From the NCBI GenBank assembly GCA_022565395.1, contig JAIUMV010000007.1, forward strand, positions 1 through 64,000: DNA of 64,000 nt, given 5' to 3'. The notes beneath the pieces were generated by a model that was given only the letters and a program-made list of their open reading frames with translations, was not told the origin of the DNA and did no database searches. Below are positions 9,917-18,476 of the stretch, one piece after another. This stretch comes from Marinobacter sp. GTDB lineage: Bacteria; Pseudomonadota; Gammaproteobacteria; Pseudomonadales; Oleiphilaceae. The translations under genes were made by a program, and so were the position numbers. Every line of letters starts with the position of its first letter. The stretch's first letter is position 1.

Positions 9917-10702
9917 TCAGCCTCCAAATTGGCCGTGTCGCCCCTTGCCGCCGCTGAACTGGGAGGCACCGAGGGTCGTTTCTCCTGAGTGTAGCGTACG
10001 CAAGCCGTGTTGGAATTCATTGGCCAGAGCCTGAGGCTCATCCAGTTGCCATTGCTGATAGGCGCTCATGCGGTCGTTGCGCAGGCACTGCTGGGGAAAG
10101 GCAGTCAGTTGTCGGGCCAGCTCAATGGCGGCATCCAGCGCCTTGCCGGCGGGCACCAAGCGGTTCGCCAAGCCTATGCGGTGAGCTTCGTCGGCGGCTA
10201 CGGCGCGGCCGGTGAGGATCATGTCCATGGCCTGGCTCATGCCGATCAGGCGCGGCAGGCGCACGGTACCGCCGTCAATCAAGGGTACGCCGAACCGGCG
10301 GCAGAACACCCCAAAGGTTGCGGTCTCTGCGGCCACCCGCAGATCACACCAGGCGGCGAGCTCCAGTCCACCCGCCACACAATAGCCCTCAATGGCGGCG
10401 ATAACAGGTTTGCTCAGTTGCATGCGGCTGGGGCCCATGGGGCCGTCACCTTCGGTTTCCAGTCGGTTCATGCGGCCGGGGTTACCGCTGGCCACTGCCT
10501 TCAGGTCAGCGCCGGCACAGAAGTGGCCGCCACTGCCGGTGAGGATGGCGATGTTAAGGGTCGGGCTGCTATCGAACTGCCGGAAAGCGGCGGCCAGCGC
10601 GTCTGCGGTCTGACGATCCACGCAGTTGCGAACGGCGGGGCGGTTGATGGTGACAATAAAGATGTCGCCCCGGCTTTCTGTTGTGACTACGGGTTCTGTC
10701 AT
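9917..10702 (-). CDS. Enoyl-CoA hydratase/isomerase (crotonase) family protein
   Basis: A 261-residue crotonase-fold protein. The oxyanion-hole segment GGHFCAGADLKA and the second block YCVAGGLELAAWCDLR are clear. The first crotonase catalytic Glu is retained (GGLELA), but the position of the second Glu falls in FGVFCRRFGVP, where no Glu is seen; so classical hydration is uncertain and another CoA-ester reaction is possible. Its ATG overlaps the stop of the amidohydrolase gene by 4 bp, indicating translational coupling. The substrate cannot be read from sequence. Confidence 0.85.
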   Translation of the reverse strand: MTEPVVTTESRGDIFIVTINRPAVRNCVDRQTADALAAAFRQFDSSPTLNIAILTGSGGHFCAGADLKAVASGNPGRMNRLETEGDGPMGPSRMQLSKPVIAAIEGYCVAGGLELAAWCDLRVAAETATFGVFCRRFGVPLIDGGTVRLPRLIGMSQAMDMILTGRAVAADEAHRIGLANRLVPAGKALDAAIELARQLTAFPQQCLRNDRMSAYQQWQLDEPQALANEFQHGLRTLHSGETTLGASQFSGGKGRHGQFGG

Positions 10703-12456
10703 GTTGGCGTGCCCTCTTGCGACTGGCCTGCCGGCAGGAACTGGCCGTAGCCGGTCTGCTGGCCAAAGGTTGCGGTAAAGGTTTCGTTCTCAATGGCCAG
10801 TTTGCCGTTGATCAGCACATGACGGATACAGCCAGGTACCCGGTTTACCATGCGCTCAAGCCCGAAGCCCTCCATTTCTGCCCAGCTGACCTGCTCCAGG
10901 TCCTGATCCAGTCCGGCAGGGTCCAGCAGAACGATGTCGGCGCGGTCGCCAGGGCGTATGCGGCCAGCCTGCACGCCAAGCCAGTCGGCTTGCTCGCCGG
11001 TCAGGCGATGTACTGCGTGCTCCATGGACATAATGGCCTGGCCCTGTTGTTCGCTGTCCCGCACCAGCTTGAGAAAGCGTAGCGGCAGATTGTAAAACGC
11101 CATATTGCGGATATGGGCCCCGGCATCGGAAAAGGTGATCAGGGTGTTGGGGTTCTGGACCATGCGGCTGAGCACCGGCTGCCGGTGGTTGCCTACCACG
11201 GTGCTCCAGCGCAGGGCTTTGCCGTGCTCCACCACCATGTCCAGAAACAGATCCACCACGTGGATACCCCGTTCCTCGGCCACGCTGGCAAAATCACGGC
11301 CCACCAGGCTGACGTCCGGGCAGTCCAGAATCTGGGCGTCGCCAAAGTCCCGTTGCCAGACGCGGGGAGACAGCTTTTCCTTATAAAACTTTCGGAACTT
11401 GCGCCGGTAGCTTTCGTCTTTCAGTAGTTCGTTGCGGGCCAGCTGGTCCTTGATGTCCAGAGCCATTTCACCCGCACCAAATTCCTCGAACAGCACGATA
11501 TCCATGCCGTCCGCATACAGGCGGAAGGGCGTGGGTAACAGTTGCCAGCGGAAATCACCGCCAAGCCGGTTGGCCACGGCGGCGACCAGCGTAGCCAGGG
11601 GTTTGACGGTGCGGTTGCCCTTAAGATCAAACATGGCGATCAGGGTGGTTTTAAGTGGCTTGCGTAAGAGGCCCAGGGTTTCGCTGAAATACTGCACGAT
11701 CTGGAGCGGGTTGGCTGCATTGGGGGCGCCTTGATGCACCCGGCCCCGGCGCCGCAGAATGCGATTGAGGCGGCGCACCTCGCCCCAGCGGGCATAGGTG
11801 CTGGGGAGGCTCCTGGACCAGGCCCGGTCTCCATCCACCTTGTCCCATTTCAGACACATGGTGGACAGGCCCAGAAAGCCCTCATCCAGGGCCTGCTCCA
11901 GCAGATTCTCCATCTGTGCCATTTGCGCTTTGGAGGGTGTGACACTGCGGTCAGTGGCCTGTTCCAGCCCCATTACCGCCGTGCGCAAATCACTGTGGCC
12001 GAGAAAACTCACTACGTTTGGCCCCAGTGGGTGGTGCTGGATAAAGTTCACCCACTCACGGGGTGTTGACCAGGTTTTGTATTGCAGAAGGATAGGTAGT
12101 ACTTTCTCCCGCGGCACGGTTTCAACCCGGGTGAAAATGTCCGAGGCATCCTCTGGTTCTGCGCACACCATACTGAGGGAGCAGCTGCCTACCAGTACGG
12201 TGGTTACACCATGGCGTACCGATTCTGACAGCCGCGGTGCGACGATAAGTTCGGCATCATAGTGGGTGTGGGTATCGAGGAAGCCGGGGGTGACCCAGAG
12301 GCCATCCGCGTCGATGATGCGGTCGGCACTGCCGGCAAGGACGTCAGCAACGGCCGCGATGCACCCGTCTTTGACTGCCAGGTCACAGATGCGGGAGGCG
12401 CCGCCGGTGCCGTCAAAGTAGCGGCCGCCCCGGATGATCAGGTCGTAGTGGCTCAT
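10699..12456 (-). CDS. N-acyl-D-amino-acid deacylase-like amidohydrolase
   Basis: A 585-residue amidohydrolase-3/D-aminoacylase family enzyme. The metal-binding start TPGFLDTHTHYDAEL and the late FSDAGAHIRNMA and PGDRADIVLLDP segments are family hallmarks. Members hydrolyse N-acyl-D-amino acids or related amides in the cytoplasm. GAGG precedes the ATG by five bases. It is the first gene of the amidohydrolase-crotonase-EAL/HDOD operon and diverges from a PaaX-like regulator. Pairing with a crotonase suggests processing of an acyl amide or acyl-CoA compound, which is inference. Confidence 0.82.
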   Translation of the reverse strand: MSHYDLIIRGGRYFDGTGGASRICDLAVKDGCIAAVADVLAGSADRIIDADGLWVTPGFLDTHTHYDAELIVAPRLSESVRHGVTTVLVGSCSLSMVCAEPEDASDIFTRVETVPREKVLPILLQYKTWSTPREWVNFIQHHPLGPNVVSFLGHSDLRTAVMGLEQATDRSVTPSKAQMAQMENLLEQALDEGFLGLSTMCLKWDKVDGDRAWSRSLPSTYARWGEVRRLNRILRRRGRVHQGAPNAANPLQIVQYFSETLGLLRKPLKTTLIAMFDLKGNRTVKPLATLVAAVANRLGGDFRWQLLPTPFRLYADGMDIVLFEEFGAGEMALDIKDQLARNELLKDESYRRKFRKFYKEKLSPRVWQRDFGDAQILDCPDVSLVGRDFASVAEERGIHVVDLFLDMVVEHGKALRWSTVVGNHRQPVLSRMVQNPNTLITFSDAGAHIRNMAFYNLPLRFLKLVRDSEQQGQAIMSMEHAVHRLTGEQADWLGVQAGRIRPGDRADIVLLDPAGLDQDLEQVSWAEMEGFGLERMVNRVPGCIRHVLINGKLAIENETFTATFGQQTGYGQFLPAGQSQEGTPT

Positions 12457-12488
12457 ATGCGCCTCATTATTATTATTGTAAAACGTGA

Positions 12489-12508
12489 CTAACCCTATTC
12501 TAGGTTAG
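12489..12508. promoter_or_regulatory. Operator-like palindrome between divergent genes
   Basis: CTAACC and GGTTAG form perfect 6-bp arms separated by 8 bp. The site lies in the 112-bp gap between the amidohydrolase and the PaaX-like regulator, where an autoregulatory operator is expected. No strong -35/-10 pair was assigned. Confidence 0.4.
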
Positions 12509-12568
12509 GGCTGGAGAAGGTGTATAGAATGCTGTCTGACAAAATGACTGGCAAAAAGGTTCAACCTG

Positions 12569-13375
12569 ATGACTAAACCCAATCCGCAGCGGCTGTTGAT
12601 GAATCTGCTAACGGCCTTTGGCAACCAACCCATCACGGCGCAGGAAGGCATTCAGGCCTGTGAGCTGTTTGGCGTGAGCAGTAACAGCACCCGGGTAGCG
12701 CTGGCGCGCTTGTCGGCGGAGGGGCTTATTGAGTCCTGTGGTCGTGCCCGTTATCGCTTGACCTCGCGGGCGAATGCGTTGGCGTCAGAGGTGCAGGGAT
12801 GGCGCTTGTCCCTTGAGCGACTGACAAGCTGGCAGGGTGAGTGGCTGGCGGTCCATACCGCAGAGCTGGGTCGAAGCGACAAGCCCGCACTGCGGCGGAG
12901 AAATAGGGCGCTGCAACTGAATGGCTTTGCCGAATTGCGCAAAGACCTTTACCTCCGCCCAGCCAACCTGGCAGGTGGCGCAGCGGCCATGCGCTCACGT
13001 TTGCGCCGGCAGGGACTGGAGACGACAGCGCTGGTTGCCAGCCTGGATGATCTGGCGCCGGAGGATGATGCCCATGCCCGCACCCTTTGGGATTCCAGTG
13101 CCCTGGAGCAGGGATACCGTGACACGACTCGCGCGCTGGTTGACTGGCTCGACAAGATGCCAGAGCTGGAGCCGGAAGATGCCGCCCGTGAGTCCTTTAT
13201 CATTGGTGATCGGGCCATTCGCCAATGGGTGTTTGACCCGTTGTTGCCGGATGCGTTAGTGGATGCACCGTTACGGGCGCAGTTTCTGGCTGCCCTGCTT
13301 GAATTTGATGCGGCTGGCCACGGTATCTGGCGGCGGCTGTACCTTGAGAAAGTAGAGCCGGTGGTGGGTATCTGA
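12569..13375 (+). CDS. PaaX-like transcriptional regulator
   Basis: A 268-residue regulator with an N-terminal winged helix (about residues 5-75; NSTRVALARLSAEGLIE is the recognition region) and a C-terminal PaaX-type domain ending in HGIWRRLYLEKVEP-like sequence. PaaX proteins are GntR-related repressors that respond to acyl-CoA ligands such as phenylacetyl-CoA. It diverges from the amidohydrolase operon and precedes the AlmA-like monooxygenase by 159 bp, so it may control either. No paa catabolic genes are present, so the ligand is likely another CoA ester. Confidence 0.78.
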   Translation: MTKPNPQRLLMNLLTAFGNQPITAQEGIQACELFGVSSNSTRVALARLSAEGLIESCGRARYRLTSRANALASEVQGWRLSLERLTSWQGEWLAVHTAELGRSDKPALRRRNRALQLNGFAELRKDLYLRPANLAGGAAAMRSRLRRQGLETTALVASLDDLAPEDDAHARTLWDSSALEQGYRDTTRALVDWLDKMPELEPEDAARESFIIGDRAIRQWVFDPLLPDALVDAPLRAQFLAALLEFDAAGHGIWRRLYLEKVEPVVGI

Positions 13376-13534
13376 TCGGATTGTCAGGCATACACTGGGT
13401 GGCTCTGGGAACCATGGTTTGAAAACTTGACGGCCAATTCCCGGCACCGGATTAGTGCGTAACCTGAATTTATTGAGGCAGCAGCAGGAACCTCGCAACG
13501 CTGCCGGATCCAATAAATAAATGAGGTCGCGCTT

Positions 13535-15061
13535 GTGAGCAAACAACATTTTGACGTCTTGATTGTCGGTGCCGGTGTCTCTGGCATTGGTATGGCTTGC
13601 CATCTGACCCGTAATTGCCCGGGTAAGTCCTATGCCATTCTGGAACGCCGGACCTCCCTCGGCGGCACCTGGGATCTATTTCGTTACCCCGGTATCCGCT
13701 CAGACTCTGACATGTTTACCTTTGGCTACAACTTCCGCCCCTGGACAGGTGGCAAAGTGCTGGCAGATGGTGCCTCCATCAAGAACTATGTGAAGGAAAC
13801 CGCCGAGGAATACGGTGTCGACAAACACATCCGCTATGGCATGAAGGTAGTCAGTGCCAACTGGTCCAGCGCCGACAAGGCCTGGCAGGTGGTGGCGGAA
13901 GATGAGGCCAGCGGCAAGCAGCAGCAATTCAGCGCCAGCTTTATGGTGGGCTGCACCGGTTACTACAACTATGACGCTGGCTACAAGCCGGACTTTGCCG
14001 GCGAGAAAGACTTCAAAGGTCAGATTATCCACCCGCAGCAGTGGCCGGAAGGGCTGGATTATGCGGGTAAGCGGGTCGTAGTGATCGGCAGTGGCGCCAC
14101 CGCCATTACCCTGGTGCCCACCATGACGGACAAAGCGGCGCACGTTACTATGCTGCAGCGTTCGCCCACCTACCTGATGCCGCTGCCATCAACGGATCTG
14201 GTTTCTGTGGGTATGCAGAAAGTGCTGCCCAGCAAGCTGGCCTACCGTCTGACCCGTGCCCGGAATATCAGTATTGCCCGCCTGCTTTACGAGCGCTCCC
14301 GCAAGAGCCCGAAAGCCATGCGTCGCCTGTTCCTGAGTGTGGTTCGCAGGCAACTGGGTGGCAAGGCAGACATGAAGCACTTTTCGCCAGACTACAACCC
14401 CTGGGATCAGCGCCTGTGTGTGGTGAAAGATGGCGACCTGTTCCACGCCATCAAGGCCGGCAAAGCGTCGATTGTCACTGACCAGATTGAGCGTTTCACT
14501 AAAGACGGCCTGCAGCTGAAATCGGGTGAAAAGCTGGAGGCGGACATCGTCATCACCGCCACCGGTCTGGATATCCAGATGCTGGGCGGACTGACCGCTA
14601 CCGTGGACAGCCAGCCGGTAAAGGTCAAAGAAAAGGTGATCTACAAGAATGTGCTGATCGAGGGCGTACCCAATGCGGGCATGATCTTTGGCTACACCAA
14701 CATCTCCTGGACGCTGAAGGCTGATATTGCCGCGGAGTACCTGTGCCGCCTGATCAACCACATGGATAAGTACGGGCATAAAGTCTGTATCCCGCGGGAT
14801 ACGGAAAACAGTGCCACCGAAGATACCATGCTGGGCGGCCTCGACTCTGGCTACATCCGTCGCGCCAATGATCGCCTGCCCCGGCAGGGCAGCCATGGCC
14901 CTTGGAAAGCGTCCCAGAATTACCTGGAGGACGTGAAGATTTTGCGCTTTGACCCCATTGAGGACGGTTATCTGGAGTTTGACGGCAAGCGTTCCATTCT
15001 CAAGTCCAGCAAGGCGGTGGGTAAACTGAAACCACTGCGGTCTGCATTATTCGGCGCCTGA
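13535..15061 (+). CDS. almA: AlmA-like flavin-binding monooxygenase (Baeyer-Villiger type)
   Basis: A 508-residue class B flavoprotein monooxygenase. It has an FAD Rossmann motif (GAGVSGIG), a second dinucleotide motif (IGSGATAI), and the Baeyer-Villiger fingerprint FKGQIIHPQQWP. GGTWDLFRYPGIRSDSDM and DMKHFSPDYNPWDQRLC agree closely with Acinetobacter AlmA as I recall it, a protein linked to growth on long-chain n-alkanes. The start is GTG with GAGG eight bases upstream; a terminator hairpin follows the stop. An alternative is another ketone-oxidising BVMO. Position next to a fatty acid desaturase supports a lipid or alkane role. Confidence 0.8.
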   Translation: MSKQHFDVLIVGAGVSGIGMACHLTRNCPGKSYAILERRTSLGGTWDLFRYPGIRSDSDMFTFGYNFRPWTGGKVLADGASIKNYVKETAEEYGVDKHIRYGMKVVSANWSSADKAWQVVAEDEASGKQQQFSASFMVGCTGYYNYDAGYKPDFAGEKDFKGQIIHPQQWPEGLDYAGKRVVVIGSGATAITLVPTMTDKAAHVTMLQRSPTYLMPLPSTDLVSVGMQKVLPSKLAYRLTRARNISIARLLYERSRKSPKAMRRLFLSVVRRQLGGKADMKHFSPDYNPWDQRLCVVKDGDLFHAIKAGKASIVTDQIERFTKDGLQLKSGEKLEADIVITATGLDIQMLGGLTATVDSQPVKVKEKVIYKNVLIEGVPNAGMIFGYTNISWTLKADIAAEYLCRLINHMDKYGHKVCIPRDTENSATEDTMLGGLDSGYIRRANDRLPRQGSHGPWKASQNYLEDVKILRFDPIEDGYLEFDGKRSILKSSKAVGKLKPLRSALFGA

Positions 15062-15080
15062 TTCGCGCTGGCTGCTCTAA

Positions 15081-15113
15081 TCAAAGCCTCCTTCGGGAGG
15101 CTTTGTTGTTTCT
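15081..15113 (+). terminator. Intrinsic terminator after the monooxygenase
   Basis: AAAGCCTCC and GGAGGCTTT pair perfectly around a TTCG loop (15083-15104) and are followed by a T-rich run, GTTGTTTCTG. It begins 20 bp after the monooxygenase stop. Confidence 0.9.
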
Positions 15114-15155
15114 GTCTGGTGAGATTGTCCGCAGGGGCCTCTGCTGTTTTTCTAT

Positions 15156-15204
15156 GTAATATTACTTGATGATGCATATATTGAAGTGTAGTGTAATATT
15201 TGTG
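15156..15204 (+). promoter_or_regulatory. AT-rich control region upstream of the desaturase
   Basis: The palindrome GTAATATTAC (15156-15165) and a second GTGTAATATTTGTG (15191-15204) flank the AT-rich GCATATATTGAAG. The repeated GTAATATT makes a regulator site plausible. No hexamer pair with correct spacing could be assigned. GAGGTGATGTA just before the ATG at 15231 supplies the ribosome site. Confidence 0.35.
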
Positions 15205-15230
15205 AAAGGCAGCGCTCATGAGGTGATGTA

Positions 15231-16238
15231 ATGGCAGAAATCAATAACGCGGCAGTGTATGCCCACAGTGAAACCACGCGGCAGCGGGTTATGGCAAGCC
15301 TGAGTCGGGAGGAAATCAAAGCCTTCACCCGACGCTCGGACTGGATGGGTGTCTGGACCTTAGTCTCCCTTTGGGCCGGCATTGCAGCCTGCTTTCTGAT
15401 GATGATGTGGGGTATTGAAACCGGTGGTGTCTGGGCGGCCCTGGCATTGTTTTTGGGCGTTACCCTACTGGGCGGGCGCCAGCTGGCATTGGCTATCGCA
15501 ACCCATGAGGCGTCCCATAGCACTCTGTTCCAGAGCCGCTGGGCCAACGATGTCCTGTGTGACTGGCTTTGTGCCAGACCGCTGGGGTTGGACCTGGCCA
15601 AGTACCGTCAACATCACTTCATTCACCACACCCGGACTGGCACCGATGACGACTCTGATATCAGCCTGGTGAAAGGGTTGCCTACAACGCGCCGGTCCAT
15701 GGCCCGCAAGTTCCTGCGGGACCTGTCCGGGCTCAGCGGTCTCAAGTTTCTGCTGGGGCGGATCATGATGGACGCGGGCATGATGAAATGGACTGTAGCC
15801 AACGATGTTGTGCGTCTGCCCTGGAGTGGCTGGGGCTTTCATCTTCGCACCTGGGTGAGCACTGCGACACCGGCTCTGTTGGCCAACGCCGTATTGCTGG
15901 GTCTTTTGACGCTGGCGGGCTACCCCTTGCTGTATCTGGCCTGGGTGGTGGCCTACGTGGTGCCTTTCCCGCTGTTTATCCGTATCCGCTCCATGGCGGA
16001 ACACGCCGGCATGGCGCGTACCGATGACATGTTCCGCAATACCCGCACCACCCGTGCGGGCTGGCTGGCCCGGGTTACGGTGGCGCCGCTGCGAGTGAAT
16101 TTTCACCAGGAACACCATGCCCTGGCTTCTGTGCCCTGGTATCGCTTGCCCCGATTGCATCGAACCTTGCGAGAGCGGGGGCTGGTGGCGCCAGCCCCGG
16201 GCTACTGGTCCGTACTGCAGCAATTATCTTCTGAGTAG
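15231..16238 (+). CDS. Membrane fatty acid desaturase
   Basis: A 335-residue membrane di-iron desaturase. The three histidine boxes are HEASH (92-96), HHFIHH (128-133) and HQEHH (292-296), with hydrophobic spans at about 40-60, 65-90 and 210-250. Such enzymes insert double bonds into acyl chains or act on related lipids at the inner membrane. It is a separate route to unsaturation from fabA/fabB at 26724-28467. It is convergent with the diiron-type hydrolase gene 12 bp away. Substrate position and chain specificity cannot be told. Confidence 0.9.
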   Translation: MAEINNAAVYAHSETTRQRVMASLSREEIKAFTRRSDWMGVWTLVSLWAGIAACFLMMMWGIETGGVWAALALFLGVTLLGGRQLALAIATHEASHSTLFQSRWANDVLCDWLCARPLGLDLAKYRQHHFIHHTRTGTDDDSDISLVKGLPTTRRSMARKFLRDLSGLSGLKFLLGRIMMDAGMMKWTVANDVVRLPWSGWGFHLRTWVSTATPALLANAVLLGLLTLAGYPLLYLAWVVAYVVPFPLFIRIRSMAEHAGMARTDDMFRNTRTTRAGWLARVTVAPLRVNFHQEHHALASVPWYRLPRLHRTLRERGLVAPAPGYWSVLQQLSSE

Positions 16239-16250
16239 AGCCTCCCTGGC

Positions 16251-17135
16251 TCAGCCCGGGTTGCTGATTTGCTGGGTGAGGGTGCCCTGCGAGCCAAAAA
16301 GACGCTCGCGCCACTCCGCCACCAGCGCCCGGGTGTCCTTTTTGTCAGGGTGGAAGTTGTCCCGGGCAAATAGGCCCATTTTTCCCAGAGAGCGGCTGAT
16401 CAGCCCCCGTTTACCGAATAGCAGCGTCAAGCCTGCTTTCAGGTCACGACGGTCTGTCAGCTTGCCTTCCCGGGCCAGCAGCCAGGCCCAGCTTGCCAGA
16501 ATGCCTGGTACCAGTGTGATAGTGACCAGCGGGTAGGCGAACCAGCGTTCACGGCGGCTGTTGCCAATATGCTCATAGACATCATAAGCCACCGATTTGT
16601 GCTCCAGTTCTTCCATGGCATGCCAGAGCCAGAGCTGCAGCATTTCCGGGTGCCCCATGGACTGAAACTCTTTGTTCGTCAGCAATTGCTCGCCCAACAA
16701 GGCCGTGAAGTGTTCCATCAGCGTGGTGCAGGCTAGCTGCTGGCTGGGCGAGCAGCGCTCCAGCAGGCGCAGGCCCGCAGCAATGAAACGCTCTGGGACA
16801 CGTGTGTTTATGCCTTGCTCCTGCAGGATTTCGTTGAGGCGGTCGTGTTCCCGGCCGTGGATGGCTTCCTGGCCCATAAAGCCGGAAATGGCGGCTTTCA
16901 GGTCCGGGTCATCCACCTGATGCCGGAAGTGGCGCACTGACTCCATGAAGAAACGCTCCCCTGGCGGAAATATGGCGGAGAGCACCGCAATAAAGGTGGT
17001 TGCGGTTGCGTTGTTGGCCAGGAAATAGCGGGGCGCGTCAGGAACCTGGAACTTCAGTTGCCGGGGCGGAATGCCAACGCGGGCCCCTGCGGACAGCTTG
17101 CGGGCGTCGGTTCTCTGGGGGGCTACAGCAGTCAT
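16251..17135 (-). CDS. Predicted metal-dependent hydrolase (PF10118-like)
   Basis: A 294-residue protein of the predicted metal-dependent hydrolase family with a ferritin-like look: GQEAIHGREHDRLN and EELEHKSVAYDVY provide Glu and His ligands for a di-iron or similar site. A hydrophobic segment lies near 205-225 (VTITLVPGILASWAWLL). The open frame allows a start nine codons earlier, but ATG 17135 has GAGGAG five bases upstream and is preferred. Divergent from the AraC regulator. Members often sit beside oxygenases and desaturases, as here; the reaction is unknown. Confidence 0.75.
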   Translation of the reverse strand: MTAVAPQRTDARKLSAGARVGIPPRQLKFQVPDAPRYFLANNATATTFIAVLSAIFPPGERFFMESVRHFRHQVDDPDLKAAISGFMGQEAIHGREHDRLNEILQEQGINTRVPERFIAAGLRLLERCSPSQQLACTTLMEHFTALLGEQLLTNKEFQSMGHPEMLQLWLWHAMEELEHKSVAYDVYEHIGNSRRERWFAYPLVTITLVPGILASWAWLLAREGKLTDRRDLKAGLTLLFGKRGLISRSLGKMGLFARDNFHPDKKDTRALVAEWRERLFGSQGTLTQQISNPG

Positions 17136-17235
17136 GAAAGCTCCTCGTGGTTGATGCTTCATGGCCTACTATGCGTTGTCCACCTTGCGGGGAGAAGGTT
17201 ATCTTCAGCCATAAAACCGGTCATTGGAGACCAGC

Positions 17236-18264
17236 ATGACAGTAGTCGGGCACAACCATGATGGGGTGATGCTGGCGGAATACGGTGAACTGCTGTGCCA
17301 GTTCATCGAGCGTCAGGGGCTGGATGTGAATGCCCTGCTGGCCGGCACTGAGCTGAGCCGTGAGCGGCTGCGGCAGCCGGGCTGGCGGTTGTCACTTGCT
17401 GCCACACTGCGGATCATCAGCAATGCGCAGGCGTTGGATGCCAGGCCTGATTTTGGCGTCCGTCTGGGGGCTCTGCTCAACATTGGCAGTCATGGTTTTC
17501 TCGGGTATGCGTTCCAGTCCAGTCGCACGCTGGGTGATGCCTTTGACCTTGCGGTGCGCTACCTGCGTACACGTACCAGCCTGTTTGATCTTCGGGTTAA
17601 CCAGGTGGGAGAAACCGCGTTGCTGCAAATGGAACCCTGTTACGAGTTTGGCGGCCAGTTTGAAGTACTGGCGGATATTTTCGTCACCTCAGTGTTGTCC
17701 ATCGGGCAGCACATCTTGCGATATTTGCCAGCGCTGGATATTGAGTTGTGTGTGCCTTATCGCGAGCAGGACCAGCACCGGCTCTGGCGTCAGGCGGGCG
17801 TGGGTATCGCCTTTCAGCGTGCGGATCTGCAGATTCGCTTCCCGGCGCACTGGCTGGCAACGCCCTTGAAAACAGCTGACCCACAACTGGCAGCACTTGC
17901 CGCCGCCCGCTGTGAAGAAGAACTGCGTAATGCGGGCGAACCACGGCAAGACTTGCTCAGCAGGGTTCGGCAGCTGATACGCCATCACTTGCAAGACGCC
18001 CATGCCATGGACAAGGTAGCGGCGGATCTTTACATGACCACTCGCACCCTGCGCCGTCGCCTGTATGAACAGGGCAGCAGTTATCAAGCGCTACAGGAGC
18101 AGGTGCGCCGGCGCCTGGCTACAGAAATGCTACTGTATACAGAGCTTTCTGTTGATACCATAGCGGATCAACTGGGCTACAGCGACCCCTCCAACTTTGG
18201 CCGGGCTTTTCGACGCTGGACGGGGCTTTCTCCACGTCATTACCGTCAACAGCAACGTATGTGA
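17236..18264 (+). CDS. AraC family regulator with arabinose-binding-like N-terminal domain
   Basis: A 342-residue AraC/XylS regulator of the type with an N-terminal PF12625-like ligand domain (about 20-205) and a C-terminal double helix-turn-helix (about 240-340; VAADLYMTTRTLRRRLYEQG and IADQLGYSDPSNFGRAFRRW). The upstream in-frame TTG at 17224 is possible, but ATG 17236 follows GGAGA at 17226 and is preferred. This subgroup often controls fatty-acid, alkane or BVMO genes. It is divergent from the PF10118-like gene, its likeliest direct target together with the desaturase. Confidence 0.88.
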   Translation: MTVVGHNHDGVMLAEYGELLCQFIERQGLDVNALLAGTELSRERLRQPGWRLSLAATLRIISNAQALDARPDFGVRLGALLNIGSHGFLGYAFQSSRTLGDAFDLAVRYLRTRTSLFDLRVNQVGETALLQMEPCYEFGGQFEVLADIFVTSVLSIGQHILRYLPALDIELCVPYREQDQHRLWRQAGVGIAFQRADLQIRFPAHWLATPLKTADPQLAALAAARCEEELRNAGEPRQDLLSRVRQLIRHHLQDAHAMDKVAADLYMTTRTLRRRLYEQGSSYQALQEQVRRRLATEMLLYTELSVDTIADQLGYSDPSNFGRAFRRWTGLSPRHYRQQQRM

Positions 18265-18476
18265 GGGCTGTTTGGTGATCAGCAGGGCTGCAAAACCTGT
18301 TTTCACCAGCTACCTTTGAGTAAAGCGGTCAAGGTCCCGGGCGCCGGATCATGCAACGGCGTCCCCGGATAAAATCAGTGGCCCCATAAAAGAACGGCTT
18401 CGGAATCCTGCCCCTCGCGCCACCGTGTCCATGGGCAGTCAGATGCTGGCGCAACCCTCTGCGGCGAGACACCAAA

